Part shown: positions 7,501 through 14,721 of the stretch, piece by piece
Layout: each line of letters begins with the position of its first letter
Numbering within the stretch: position 1 is the stretch's first letter
Source of the DNA: Planctomycetota bacterium
GTDB lineage: Bacteria; Planctomycetota; GCA-002687715; DRQF01
Assembly: GCA_024275615.1 (NCBI GenBank)
Contig: JAJRYU010000314.1
Coordinates: 1-19,753, forward strand
Reading direction: 5' to 3'
Length of the DNA stretch: 19,753 nucleotides
Translations under genes and position numbers: made by a program
Notes under the pieces: generated by a model
Told to the model about the DNA's origin: nothing
Database searches by the model: none
The model's input: only the letters and a program-made list of their open reading frames with translations

Positions 7501-9481
7501 CAAAGCTGCGGGAGACGGAGACAGCGACGTATTCGAAACCGTAATCAGCCGCGCTCCGGGACGGTTCCGCGAACACGAAAAACTTCGCCTTCTCCTTGAC
7601 ATGTTGGCATCGGGAGGCAGTGATACCACCAGAGTTTTGAATCTGTTCTGTGATCTTTCTGCGCGTCTGTCCGCCTCGGATTCGAATCACGACGATGAAA
7701 TGCTGCTGCGAATCCGCAACAAGGTCACGGAAATCCGCGAGACTCCATCACCGGCATGGGCATCAGCTCGTCTGCGTGTTGCCGGAAAACGGACACGGGT
7801 CCATGAACGGTCGGCTGAACGATTCTGGCGCCAGTTGCACGAAAGTGGCAATGGTTCCGATGGTGAAGCTCTACACCATTTGGCCTTGATGTCCCTTTCA
7901 AAGGCTCATGAAGCGGAGATGGCTGGGCTTGATTGCTCTGATATTTGGCGTGAGGTTCATGCGATTTGGGGCGAGCTCGTCGAATGCAGCCCATTCTGGT
8001 TGGCCCTCACTGAGCGTCTCGGTGGCATCGATCATCAAGATGTCGTCAGTCATCTTCGCGAGAAGATCGCCGGATGGCTACTTCAAGCTCAAGTCGCTCT
8101 CGCGAAACGCCGGCTCTTTTCTGGTGATCTGTCCCGGGCGATCGAGCACGCTCGCCTGGCTGCCAATTCACCCCTGATGAAGTCTTGCGACCCCAACATA
8201 GTTCAAGACATGATCTTCGATGCTCTTTCTGGTGACTTGGAAAGACACATCCACAAGGGCCATCTTGAAGAGGCCATGGCTTGCATTGACCATGTTATTG
8301 TCGCTGACCCAGACAATCCAATTGCCAGGCGCGAGATGGTCTTGGTCGCAGCGTCTGCACTCAAACGCGATCTTGATGTTGCCGATTCGCTTTCAAATCC
8401 TGATCCTTCTATGCTCCAGGAGATCTGTGGCATGATCGGCAACGTACTGTTGACAGCAGAGCGTTCGATTCGCGAGCTTGCCGAGGCAGAATGTTCCGAT
8501 CCTCAAATAGGCCGGGCTCTTGTTATTGGCCTTAGAAGTTTGGCATTTGTTGCCAGCCACAAGAATCACAATGCGACAGAGTCGAGCACTTTGATTGATC
8601 GCGCTATCGCTGTTGCTGAATCTTGCGGATTGGATTCCTCTTCCCTTTGCCATCAACGATCAGAGATTGGTCTGGAGCTTGTTGAGGAGACCATGGCCAA
8701 CGCGCCAACGGCTTCACAACAAATACAGACGGGGCTTGATCCGGTGAGCATGGCCCTAGAAGAGGTCGACCGTTTGATAGAAATTGACCCCGGCAACGTC
8801 AAAGTGATCGCGCAGAAAGCTCGATTGCTCTTGGTTGCCCACAGGGACGAAGAAGCGGACGCACTTGCTCGTGATCTTTTCAAAGACGCGCAGACAAAGA
8901 ACGTGCCGACTTTGGTACGGTCCGCCGTTGAACTCATGCATCAAATTCAATCGGAGCGTGAGAAGCTCCGTTATGAAAGCAAGATGGAAATGGTCGAGCG
9001 GATGTGCGAAACCGACAACTGGCGCGCGGCTCTTGACATGTTCCGCGAGGCCGTCGTCGGTCGAGAGAATGAACCGGATCATTTGCTGAAGCACGCAGAT
9101 ATTCTCATCGGCTTGCGCAAACTTGATCGTGCGGAAAGTCTGATCGACTCTCTTGAAGATTGTGAATCTCTTGAAAGCGAATGGCAGTTACGCCGAGCCA
9201 GACTGGCGTGCATCCGTCATATGGCAGACGCGGGCGGTGACATGCTCTCAGCATTTGAGCTGTCCGAGCGCGGCAATTTCGAGAAAGCCTTGGTTATTGT
9301 CGACGAACTTTTGGAGATAGAGAGCAAAGATGGGCCGCTCCAATTCCTTGCGGCGCGCTGCCATGAAAACCTCGACAATGCAGAACGGGCTTTGGCTCAT
9401 GCCAAGGCGGCTCGTCGTTGCGCGCGTGGCAAAGACAAGAGCTGGGTCAAAACTCTTGTGGATGTGGAGATGGTGAAATGA
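4505..9481 (+). CDS. Giant TPR-repeat protein (1658 residues)
   Basis: This is one uninterrupted frame of 1658 residues with no signal peptide or membrane segment, so probably cytoplasmic. It is alpha-solenoid throughout, with recognisable TPR-type helix pairs spread along its length. Examples are WVWRNRALLSRRHGDRAGAL (about 300-325), AELLFRCGEFDQARGLYTEI (about 420-440), LYLAMIELEKGDEDAALNAV (about 675-695), a run around IEIDPGNVKVIAQKARLLLV (about 1425-1445), and a final repeat FEKALVIVDELLEIESKDGP (about 1595-1615). No kinase, protease or nucleotide-binding motif is visible, so it is best seen as a scaffold or assembly platform. The start has only a weak ribosome binding site. The stop overlaps the next start in ATGA (9478-9481), so the two products are probably made in a fixed ratio and may interact. 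Confidence 0.85.
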   Translation: MKNQILDRFTTSSRMRTRFEEILAQVESQELPRMDGGDQLGQLIVANLEALPKRSTEESALLFEAQKARAKLYQESSGATALEAAESLIAASETLQELNHDAEALASLLEPARETFSDLVAIGSKRNAWLCLEIIISCLRVTKESKEITSQALRDFADFSRDMIHDGREPGLLGVILGHCDWAREAAPDQFPELVNLVPLLLEQRTNDLPWRDVLRAYLYARHLSLGFGGKTLENIARKMAGLGMCDAEVRVVYQDFLCEAVETKSCMEDVFKDLAYVNPSPDIAYDADLDSLNGLLAEHFPECEWVWRNRALLSRRHGDRAGALVNLSRAMSIDGEPPVVMGLLAPVLAGMGFLQSAFHFARFAPKETSERFELGVLKLLAAEPSSKIGCERLQRRLEESILRENLPIEFRPLIVRRRAELLFRCGEFDQARGLYTEIFRDNLSDEIAAVRLAEIAFTEGDETKVVNYLSARFTDRVIPFVEHIRSRLAERKGDLDKAWQHNERALDTLPAAQSAGRQKKEKTLAMLEDRIRAMFGEQYVQCSLLAMLQSETHAPPHRDLLKLAAVLERRGVELGVARGDVAETSSRIRELVERNAADSEIFLSGVKASIEGDHIDDALDLLARAEEAGHGESSEIRLLRAKTYLRKGDLAAATKHLNRELEIHPSAEARLYLAMIELEKGDEDAALNAVSSIHEEDGGSDQTRHEIFHLTGVLLERRGLIAEARSSYLAAVKMMSGESAARYRAGVLGLESSIDDEGFVVDPAGVEESLALLEGVKDSDAICRVALARAARSSDVNEALHDLERAMKRTNGPDELRLQRARLNLLITNERLAEACVASEAMTQSLPESEVESHLAMIADLKKRNALKMVVQDGSKDSDGVGSWVDAASDCKHDGVIHQLFRFISGAKKSEPKLKKGDSPSLFLALGLAGGQRRKDGKLRAAVLTDGAQGVAAAEAKNVLMALQDGSSRELLDAIDSFDAAELTLPWSRLSLLSIVAAKAAGDGDSDVFETVISRAPGRFREHEKLRLLLDMLASGGSDTTRVLNLFCDLSARLSASDSNHDDEMLLRIRNKVTEIRETPSPAWASARLRVAGKRTRVHERSAERFWRQLHESGNGSDGEALHHLALMSLSKAHEAEMAGLDCSDIWREVHAIWGELVECSPFWLALTERLGGIDHQDVVSHLREKIAGWLLQAQVALAKRRLFSGDLSRAIEHARLAANSPLMKSCDPNIVQDMIFDALSGDLERHIHKGHLEEAMACIDHVIVADPDNPIARREMVLVAASALKRDLDVADSLSNPDPSMLQEICGMIGNVLLTAERSIRELAEAECSDPQIGRALVIGLRSLAFVASHKNHNATESSTLIDRAIAVAESCGLDSSSLCHQRSEIGLELVEETMANAPTASQQIQTGLDPVSMALEEVDRLIEIDPGNVKVIAQKARLLLVAHRDEEADALARDLFKDAQTKNVPTLVRSAVELMHQIQSEREKLRYESKMEMVERMCETDNWRAALDMFREAVVGRENEPDHLLKHADILIGLRKLDRAESLIDSLEDCESLESEWQLRRARLACIRHMADAGGDMLSAFELSERGNFEKALVIVDELLEIESKDGPLQFLAARCHENLDNAERALAHAKAARRCARGKDKSWVKTLVDVEMVK

Positions 9482-9981
9482 ATCGAGTCGCTGACACACA
9501 CAACAACCCTTTCTTCGTTGACGACGAGTCATTGCCGCCGCAGCGATCAGCCTTTGCGGTCTTGTTGGCTGAAAGGGATGATCTCCTTGGCCAGCCGGTT
9601 GAAGAACTTCTCGAACGAGCGAAAGCTCATTTGCAGCGGGATCCGCAACTGGCGACGGTTTACGGTCGATCGGTTACGGAAGAGGATCTAAATGAGGCTG
9701 CGACGCGCCTTTCTAATCCAGGAGACCGCTTGGTCAACGAGATCTTGGATTTCCATTTTCACACGTTCGACTTACAGTCGATTCCAGAGCTTGCTCAAGC
9801 CACCGACACGTTTCGCAAATCTCTTGCCCGGTGGGAGTGGCCGGAACTCGTTGATCTCAGTCTGATTGCCTCCATCATCAATCAGAATCTGGAACCGATT
9901 GAGCCACCGAGCCTGACGAGGCACGCTCCCAAGCCTCCAGAACTGCCAGATCTTGTCGCCATGATCAACCGAAGTAGCTAA
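9478..9981 (+). CDS. Small acidic protein translationally coupled to the giant TPR protein
   Basis: The protein has 167 residues from the ATG at 9478, chosen because it overlaps the upstream stop by four bases; an in-frame extension upstream lies inside the TPR gene. No signal peptide or membrane segment is visible. The opening NPFFVDDESL and the later block ATRLSNPGDRLVNEILDF faintly recall bacterial J-domain-like or chaperone-associated proteins that begin with NPF-x-V-L and contain a DPRRRL-x-E-L-x-W-F block. Here both motifs are altered, so this is a guess. The C-terminus is proline-rich (PPSLTRHAPKPPELPDL), which suggests a flexible tail. It is likely a partner of the TPR protein. I do not recognise a catalytic function. 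Confidence 0.72.
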   Translation: MNRVADTHNNPFFVDDESLPPQRSAFAVLLAERDDLLGQPVEELLERAKAHLQRDPQLATVYGRSVTEEDLNEAATRLSNPGDRLVNEILDFHFHTFDLQSIPELAQATDTFRKSLARWEWPELVDLSLIASIINQNLEPIEPPSLTRHAPKPPELPDLVAMINRSS

Positions 9982-10104
9982 TTTCGGGACTACCGACCTC
10001 AATCACGACTTTGCGACCAGCGGCACGACCGGCATCTTGTTCGGGAATTGAATCCCAAAGAAAAAGTCGAAAAAGAAAAGAAGTTTCGCTTGGCTGTCAT
10101 GACG

Positions 10105-10118
10105 GTTGCATATACAAC
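10105..10118. promoter_or_regulatory. MarR operator-like palindrome upstream of the marR-type gene
   Basis: GTTGCATATACAAC differs at one position from the perfect palindrome GTTGTATATACAAC. It lies 24 bases before the ATG at 10142, where the promoter should be; a TTGGCT at 10090-10095 could be a -35 box with a short spacer. Its near twin lies at 10596-10609. MarR proteins typically bind such 12-16 base palindromes in their own promoters. Confidence 0.6.
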
Positions 10119-10141
10119 TATGGCAACTGGTGGGATCTTGT

Positions 10142-10561
10142 ATGTCAGAAAATGAGAAAATGCGGATTGCTCGGGAGATTGCCAAGAGTTGCTTGGTGGT
10201 TCGAGCTCGGCTTTTGAATCGGCTGATCAGTCGGTTTTTTGATGACCAGCTGCGACCCTTGGCAATTACTTCTCCTCAATTGAACTTGCTTGTGGCCATT
10301 TCCTTGAATGAGGGCGCATCGGCTTCCGAGATCGGACGACGATTGGAGATGGAGAAGTCGACTGTTTCTCGAAACTTGGGGCGCATGATTGACCACGGTT
10401 GGATTAATCGAGAAGTTGGACTCTCTACGACCAGAAAAGGGACGGTGCTGTTGAATAAAGTGTTGCCAATTTGGCGCAAAGCACAGAAGGACATGAACAA
10501 GATGTTGGGTTCTGAGGCGAGTGAAGCCATCGTGACGGCCTGCAAACCATTTCTTTCTTAG
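10142..10561 (+). CDS. MarR-family transcriptional regulator with a shortened wing
   Basis: The protein has 139 residues from the ATG at 10142, preceded by GGTGGGA at about 10129-10135. An upstream TTG at 10106 falls inside the operator and is unlikely. Helices and the winged helix-turn-helix are clear: LAITSPQLNLLVAISLNEGA, then SASEIGRRLEMEKSTVSRNL and GRMIDHGWINRE. The beta-wing normally carries D-x-R-x2 and about eight more residues, but here GWINREVG runs almost directly into LSTTRKGTVLL, so the wing is largely missing. MarR proteins act as dimeric repressors released by ligands or oxidants; no cysteine sits in the DNA-binding domain. Palindromes before this gene and before the downstream reductase suggest that it represses both itself and that gene. 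Confidence 0.88.
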   Translation: MSENEKMRIAREIAKSCLVVRARLLNRLISRFFDDQLRPLAITSPQLNLLVAISLNEGASASEIGRRLEMEKSTVSRNLGRMIDHGWINREVGLSTTRKGTVLLNKVLPIWRKAQKDMNKMLGSEASEAIVTACKPFLS

Positions 10562-10595
10562 GACAACGCCTTCTTCTCCTTATTTTGAGACAAGA

Positions 10596-10609
10596 GTTGT
10601 ATATACACC
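10596..10609. promoter_or_regulatory. Second MarR operator-like palindrome, upstream of the iron-sulfur reductase gene
   Basis: GTTGTATATACACC matches the palindrome GTTGTATATACAAC at 13 of 14 positions, and matches the site at 10105-10118 at 12 of 14. It lies 24 bases before the ATG at 10633, the same distance as the first site from its gene. A TTGAGA at 10585-10590 may be a -35 element. This is good evidence for coordinate control of the two genes. Confidence 0.6.
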
Positions 10610-10632
10610 ATTGATGGTGAAAGGTAAGTGAC

Positions 10633-11928
10633 ATGAAACCAGGGTCAGCTCAGAAAATATCCCCGCCGGTGGCTGTGACGCGGGATGAACTCGTTGCCAT
10701 GGCCTTAGAAGCCGGAGCAGATGACGCCGCTGTGGTTGCTGTAGCCAGAGTGCCGTCGGAAAGTAGACACGTGGAAGACGCCCTTCCAGGGGCCACGTCC
10801 TTGCTGTCGTTCGTTGTGCGAATGAACCGCGGAAATTTGCAGAGTGTAGCGCGAGGGGCGGCCAACCTGGAATTTCATCAAGCTGGGGACGTTGTCAATC
10901 AAGCGGGAAGAAAAATTGCGGCTAGGCTCGAAAGGATGGGGCACCGGGCCTTCTACGGTCCCATGGGTTTTCCCAACGAAATGGACAACTTCCCGGGACG
11001 TATCTGGAGCATCAGCCACAAACCGGTGGCGGAGGCGGCTGGCCTTGGAAAGATGGGGGTGCACAGAAACCTCATACATCCACGGTTTGGAAACTTCATC
11101 CTGCTGGGCACCGTTGCGACCACGGCTGAAGTTGAGTCGCTGGACGAACCACTCAATTATAATCCTTGCATGGATTGCAAGCTGTGCGTGGCGGCTTGTC
11201 CGGTTGGAGCCATCAAGAGTAATGGTCAATTCGATTTTTCGGCTTGCTACACCCACAACTATCGCGACTTCATGGGGGGATTCAATGACTGGATAGAAAC
11301 CGTAGCGGACGCCAAGAACGGCCTCGATCTGAGGAAAAAAGTGGGTGACAAGGACAATGCCATGGTGTGGCAGAGCCTGTCCTTTGGTGCCAACTACAAG
11401 GCGGCCTACTGCTTGGCTGTTTGCCCTGCTGGCGATGATATTCTCCAAGGTTGGCTCTCAGACAAAGGTGCCTACAACCGCCGCGTTCTGAAGCCCTTGC
11501 TTGAACGTAAAGAAGATGTCTACGTCGTGCCCGGAAGTGATGCTGAGGTGTTCGTTCAGAAGTACCCACGCAACAAGACTATACGCCATGTACGCAACTC
11601 TCTGCGCCCACAGAGCATTGCCGCCTTCATCAAGGATATGCCCTTGGTGTTCCAACATGAAAGGGCAAAAGTCGTGGATGTTGTGGGGCACTTTAGATTC
11701 AAGGGCCAAGAAGAAGTGGGGATCACAGTGACGATCAAGAACGGGCAGCTCTTTGTTGTGCACGGTCTGAAAGGCGAATCTCATTTCCGAGTGACGGTTG
11801 ATAGTCAGACTTGGTTGTCGATTATCAACAAGGAGAAAAGCCGAGTTCCTGCGATTCTCACCGGACGCTTGAGAGTGAAGGGCTCATTGAAGAAGTTGAG
11901 CGAGTACGAGTCTTGTTTCGCGACTTGA
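10633..11928 (+). CDS. Epoxyqueuosine-reductase-like 4Fe-4S protein with C-terminal SCP2-like domain
   Basis: The protein has 431 residues; the ribosome binding site is AAAGG at about 10620-10624. Residues about 15-170 resemble the N-terminal domain shared by QueG and corrinoid reductive dehalogenases. A ferredoxin motif C179-x2-C182-x2-C185-x3-C189-P binds one 4Fe-4S cluster. C205, C260 and C264-P probably help bind a second cluster. Residues about 330-431 (LVFQHERAKVVDVVGHFRFK, GITVTIKNGQLFVVHGLKGE) match an SCP2/sterol-carrier-like lipid-binding fold. Known relatives reduce substrates with cobalamin and iron-sulfur clusters. The substrate here is unknown, and the SCP2-like tail suggests a hydrophobic one. 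It is probably not QueG itself, because of the fusion and the MarR control. Halogenated or xenobiotic substrates are a speculation based on the MarR context only. Confidence 0.82.
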   Translation: MKPGSAQKISPPVAVTRDELVAMALEAGADDAAVVAVARVPSESRHVEDALPGATSLLSFVVRMNRGNLQSVARGAANLEFHQAGDVVNQAGRKIAARLERMGHRAFYGPMGFPNEMDNFPGRIWSISHKPVAEAAGLGKMGVHRNLIHPRFGNFILLGTVATTAEVESLDEPLNYNPCMDCKLCVAACPVGAIKSNGQFDFSACYTHNYRDFMGGFNDWIETVADAKNGLDLRKKVGDKDNAMVWQSLSFGANYKAAYCLAVCPAGDDILQGWLSDKGAYNRRVLKPLLERKEDVYVVPGSDAEVFVQKYPRNKTIRHVRNSLRPQSIAAFIKDMPLVFQHERAKVVDVVGHFRFKGQEEVGITVTIKNGQLFVVHGLKGESHFRVTVDSQTWLSIINKEKSRVPAILTGRLRVKGSLKKLSEYESCFAT

Positions 11929-12142
11929 ATCCGGCTCTTTCGTCCGCCGAATGGGCACGAAACGAATGAGAAGCACTCCGGGCGCCATGCTGCCGCCCTT
12001 GGCCGCAAGGCCGTGAATCATGGGAGTTGACCCTGATTGAGTTTTCAGGAAATAATGCTGCGCGCGAGGATTTGCGTCCATCGACCATGGCACACAAGAT
12101 CACTGTGTAGACCCAGACCGCACAGTTGTCAGGAAAGACCGC

Positions 12143-13624
12143 ATGCCGCTCAAAAACTCCATCTACTCCCTCGGCAAAGACTTCTTTGAAGAATCAATGC
12201 CAGCGGCTGCGCCATCGCCGAGCCTTTTGCTTTGGAACGAGTCGTTGGCACGAGAGCTGGACATTTCAGGTCTCATTGGTGAGCTTGAGTTGTCTTCTGT
12301 GGGCGACAAAGAGGAACGGCTAGCTGGTATCTTCGCTGGCAACATCCTTCTACCAGGCTCCAAGCCCATTGCCTTGGTATATGCGGGGCACCAGTTCGGG
12401 CATTTTGTGCCACAGTTAGGTGATGGACGGGCGCACTTGCTTGGGGAGGTCGAAGACCAATCCGGGACGACGTTTGATTTGCAGCTGAAGGGCTCTGGAA
12501 GTACAGCTTTCTCCAGACGCGGCGACGGGCGATGTGCGCTCGGCCCGGCTGTACGTGAGTACGTCATGAGCGAGGCCATGGCCGCACTTGAAGTTCCCAC
12601 GGCACGCTCGCTTGCTGTTGTGTCGACAGGTGAAATGGTCTTTCGGGAATCGCCGGTTCCAGGCGCTGTCGTTACGCGGGTTGCGGCGAGTCACATCCGC
12701 GTGGGTACGTTTGAGTACTTTGCGGCGCGAAAAAACATCGAGGCGCTGGAAGCTCTTGTTCACTATGCTGTCCAACGTCACTATCCCGGCATTGAAGGCA
12801 GCACCGCAGATGTCGCGTTGCACTTACTCGAATGCGTGATTGATCGCCAAATCAAACTCGTCACTGAATGGATGCGCGTAGGTTTCATTCACGGTGTGAT
12901 GAACACTGATAATACCTCTATTTCTGGTGAGACAATTGACTTTGGCCCCTGCGCCATGATGGGCATTTATGACCAAAGAGCAGTCTACAGCTCCATTGAC
13001 CACCGGGGACGCTACGCCTTTGGCAATCAACCGTCAATCATGCAATGGAACATGGTGAGATTCGCAGAATGCCTGATTCCCTTGCTTGACGACGACCAGG
13101 ATGTTGCCATTGACATCGCCACAAGGCGCATTCACAGCATCGACGATCAATTCAAAGAACACTGGCAAGATATGATGGGCCGAAAACTTGGCCTTTCCGG
13201 GTCCAATCCCAGCGATGATGCCCTGGTTCATGATCTCTTGAAGATCATGGAAGACAAGAAACTCGATTACACGATTACTTTCAATGATCTCACCTTGTCG
13301 TGCACAGACTTCGAAGCCAGAGAACGCAGCGAATCAGCTTTGGGACAGGAATGGATGGCGTTGTGGCAGGTACGTCTCGATCTAGAAGAAGGCGCCAAAG
13401 ATTCTCGAGTAGCCTTGATGCGCAACTCCAACCCGGCGGTTATCCCGCGCAACCACCATGTCGAAGCGCTGCTCCAAGACATCGCTGAGTCAACCAGCCT
13501 GGCGGCGACCGAAGCGTTTCTCGCTGTTCTCAAGACTCCATACCAGGAGTCGCCTGAAACCAGGAACTATCAAGACCCACCCGCGGACGGTGACCGTCAC
13601 TATCAGACTTTCTGCGGCACTTGA
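12143..13624 (+). CDS. selO: Protein adenylyltransferase SelO (YdiU/UPF0061 family), cysteine form
   Basis: The protein has 493 residues, the usual length. The ribosome binding site is AGGAAAG (12131-12137). The pseudokinase core is intact: VYAGHQFGHFVPQLGDGRAH, the lysine K116 in LQLKGSGSTAFSRRGDGR, REYVMSEAM, the HGVMNTDN block (residues 250-257, with D256 as candidate base) and the metal-binding D266-F-G-P. Known SelO proteins transfer AMP from ATP to Ser, Thr or Tyr of target proteins in redox homeostasis. The antepenultimate residue, which is selenocysteine in animal SelO, is Cys491 here (end QTFCGT), so the bacterial Cys form is present although the genome seems to use Sec elsewhere. 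The 3' end overlaps the convergent AraC-type gene by 22 bases, leaving no room for a terminator between them. Confidence 0.95.
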   Translation: MPLKNSIYSLGKDFFEESMPAAAPSPSLLLWNESLARELDISGLIGELELSSVGDKEERLAGIFAGNILLPGSKPIALVYAGHQFGHFVPQLGDGRAHLLGEVEDQSGTTFDLQLKGSGSTAFSRRGDGRCALGPAVREYVMSEAMAALEVPTARSLAVVSTGEMVFRESPVPGAVVTRVAASHIRVGTFEYFAARKNIEALEALVHYAVQRHYPGIEGSTADVALHLLECVIDRQIKLVTEWMRVGFIHGVMNTDNTSISGETIDFGPCAMMGIYDQRAVYSSIDHRGRYAFGNQPSIMQWNMVRFAECLIPLLDDDQDVAIDIATRRIHSIDDQFKEHWQDMMGRKLGLSGSNPSDDALVHDLLKIMEDKKLDYTITFNDLTLSCTDFEARERSESALGQEWMALWQVRLDLEEGAKDSRVALMRNSNPAVIPRNHHVEALLQDIAESTSLAATEAFLAVLKTPYQESPETRNYQDPPADGDRHYQTFCGT

Positions 13625-14583
13625 TCGCCAACATTGCTGTGGGTGCGTCTGACGGCGCCGGGTGAAGTCCCGGTGAAGCGCTTGAAGGCTCGACTAAAAG
13701 CGGCTTCCGACGAATAACCCAATCTGGAGGCGGCTTGAGCGACAGTCGTGCCTCCTTTTTTTAACCAACCGTGGGCCACGTAGATCCGCCATCTTGTGAC
13801 GTAGCGCATGGGTGGTTCGCCCACCAATCTTGCGAACTTCGAAGCAAACGCAGAGCGCGACATGGCCGAAGCCGCTGCCAGGTCTGGAACACTCCAAACA
13901 TGTTCCGGGCTACGATGGACTAGGGCGATCGCCTTGCCAATTTCTTCGTCTCTTAACGCGGCCAACCAACCGGTGCTTGGGCCCTGTGTATGACTGAGCC
14001 AAGAGCGTATGGCTTGGATGACCAGAACGTCACAAAGACGGGTGATGATTGTCTCTCCTCCTAATCTCAGGATCTGTGCCTCACTCGCGATAAATCTGAG
14101 TGTGCTCTGCAGCCATTCCGATTCTGGCGCATTCCAGGCATCGACTAAGACCAGGCCTGGCAGTTGCTTCAAGAGTTGGACGGCAGCCGGATGGTCAAAC
14201 GTCACGGCTCCGCAGAACATCGTCGTGGGTTCTCCACCACCACCGTGCTTCAAGCATTCGTAACGCTCGGAAATGAGCTCACGGGGCAAGTCAAAAAGTG
14301 GTGTGAGCGGTGCATCCGAATCGGTGGCCAGCACGTGACCCTTGCCATGAGGCACCATCAGGAAGGTACCTGGCCTGAGAGTAAGCGCTTTCTCCCCGAC
14401 CACTTCCACCAGGCACTCACCCTGCGTCACGACATGGAACATCAGTGTGCCAGCCATCGGTGGCATCTCGATGCCGAAGGGCGCGGTCAATTCTGATCGG
14501 CAATAGAAAGCACCGTTCATTTGCAAGTGATGCAGAGCTTCGCCGATGGGATTGACAGCAGGAATCTGTACATTTGGGTTCAT
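13603..14583 (-). CDS. AraC-family transcriptional regulator with N-terminal cupin domain
   Basis: The protein has 326 residues from the ATG at 14583-14581, chosen because conserved family sequence begins just after it (NPIGEALHHLQMNGAFYCRS). In-frame starts at 14640 and further upstream add residues unlike the family. Residues about 10-190 form a cupin-type ligand domain (TLMFHVVTQGECLVEVVGEK, LRPGTFLMVPHGKGHVL). The last 100 residues carry two helix-turn-helix units: VPDLAAASAMSRSAFASKFA and VAQAASRLGYSSEAAFSRAF, ending with the usual FKRFTGTSPGAVRR. This architecture often sits next to a divergent oxidoreductase gene, as here, so the SDR gene at 14722 is the probable target. The ligand is unknown. 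Confidence 0.9.
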   Translation of the reverse strand: MNPNVQIPAVNPIGEALHHLQMNGAFYCRSELTAPFGIEMPPMAGTLMFHVVTQGECLVEVVGEKALTLRPGTFLMVPHGKGHVLATDSDAPLTPLFDLPRELISERYECLKHGGGGEPTTMFCGAVTFDHPAAVQLLKQLPGLVLVDAWNAPESEWLQSTLRFIASEAQILRLGGETIITRLCDVLVIQAIRSWLSHTQGPSTGWLAALRDEEIGKAIALVHRSPEHVWSVPDLAAASAMSRSAFASKFARLVGEPPMRYVTRWRIYVAHGWLKKGGTTVAQAASRLGYSSEAAFSRAFKRFTGTSPGAVRRTHSNVGDQVPQKV

Positions 14584-14653
14584 GGAGGCGATCTTGCCTT
14601 GGATCTGCCCTAAAAACCAGTTCTTCGGGGTTTTGATCATGAAATCGAGAGGA

Positions 14654-14666
14654 TTTATGACATAAA
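14654..14666. promoter_or_regulatory. Perfect inverted repeat in the AraC/SDR divergent promoter region
   Basis: TTTATGACATAAA is a perfect dyad (TTTATG, A, CATAAA) midway between the divergent regulator and SDR genes. It is a candidate operator or part of a promoter. AraC proteins more often bind direct repeats, so the assignment to this regulator is uncertain. Confidence 0.35.
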
Positions 14667-14721
14667 GCTCTCCTAAATTACAGCATCCTGGAGTCGATGA
14701 AGTGCAAACAAGGAGTCCAAG

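Noticed and set aside
10705..11448. 247-codon minus-strand open frame
   Set aside because: Antisense to the iron-sulfur reductase, whose cysteine motifs are unmistakable. The product has no family resemblance.
11884..12093. Minus-strand frame of 69 codons between the reductase and selO
   Set aside because: It has a weak start region and no motif, it partly overlaps the reductase 3' end, and the GC-rich hairpin near 11997-12010 lies inside it. Not supportable as a gene.
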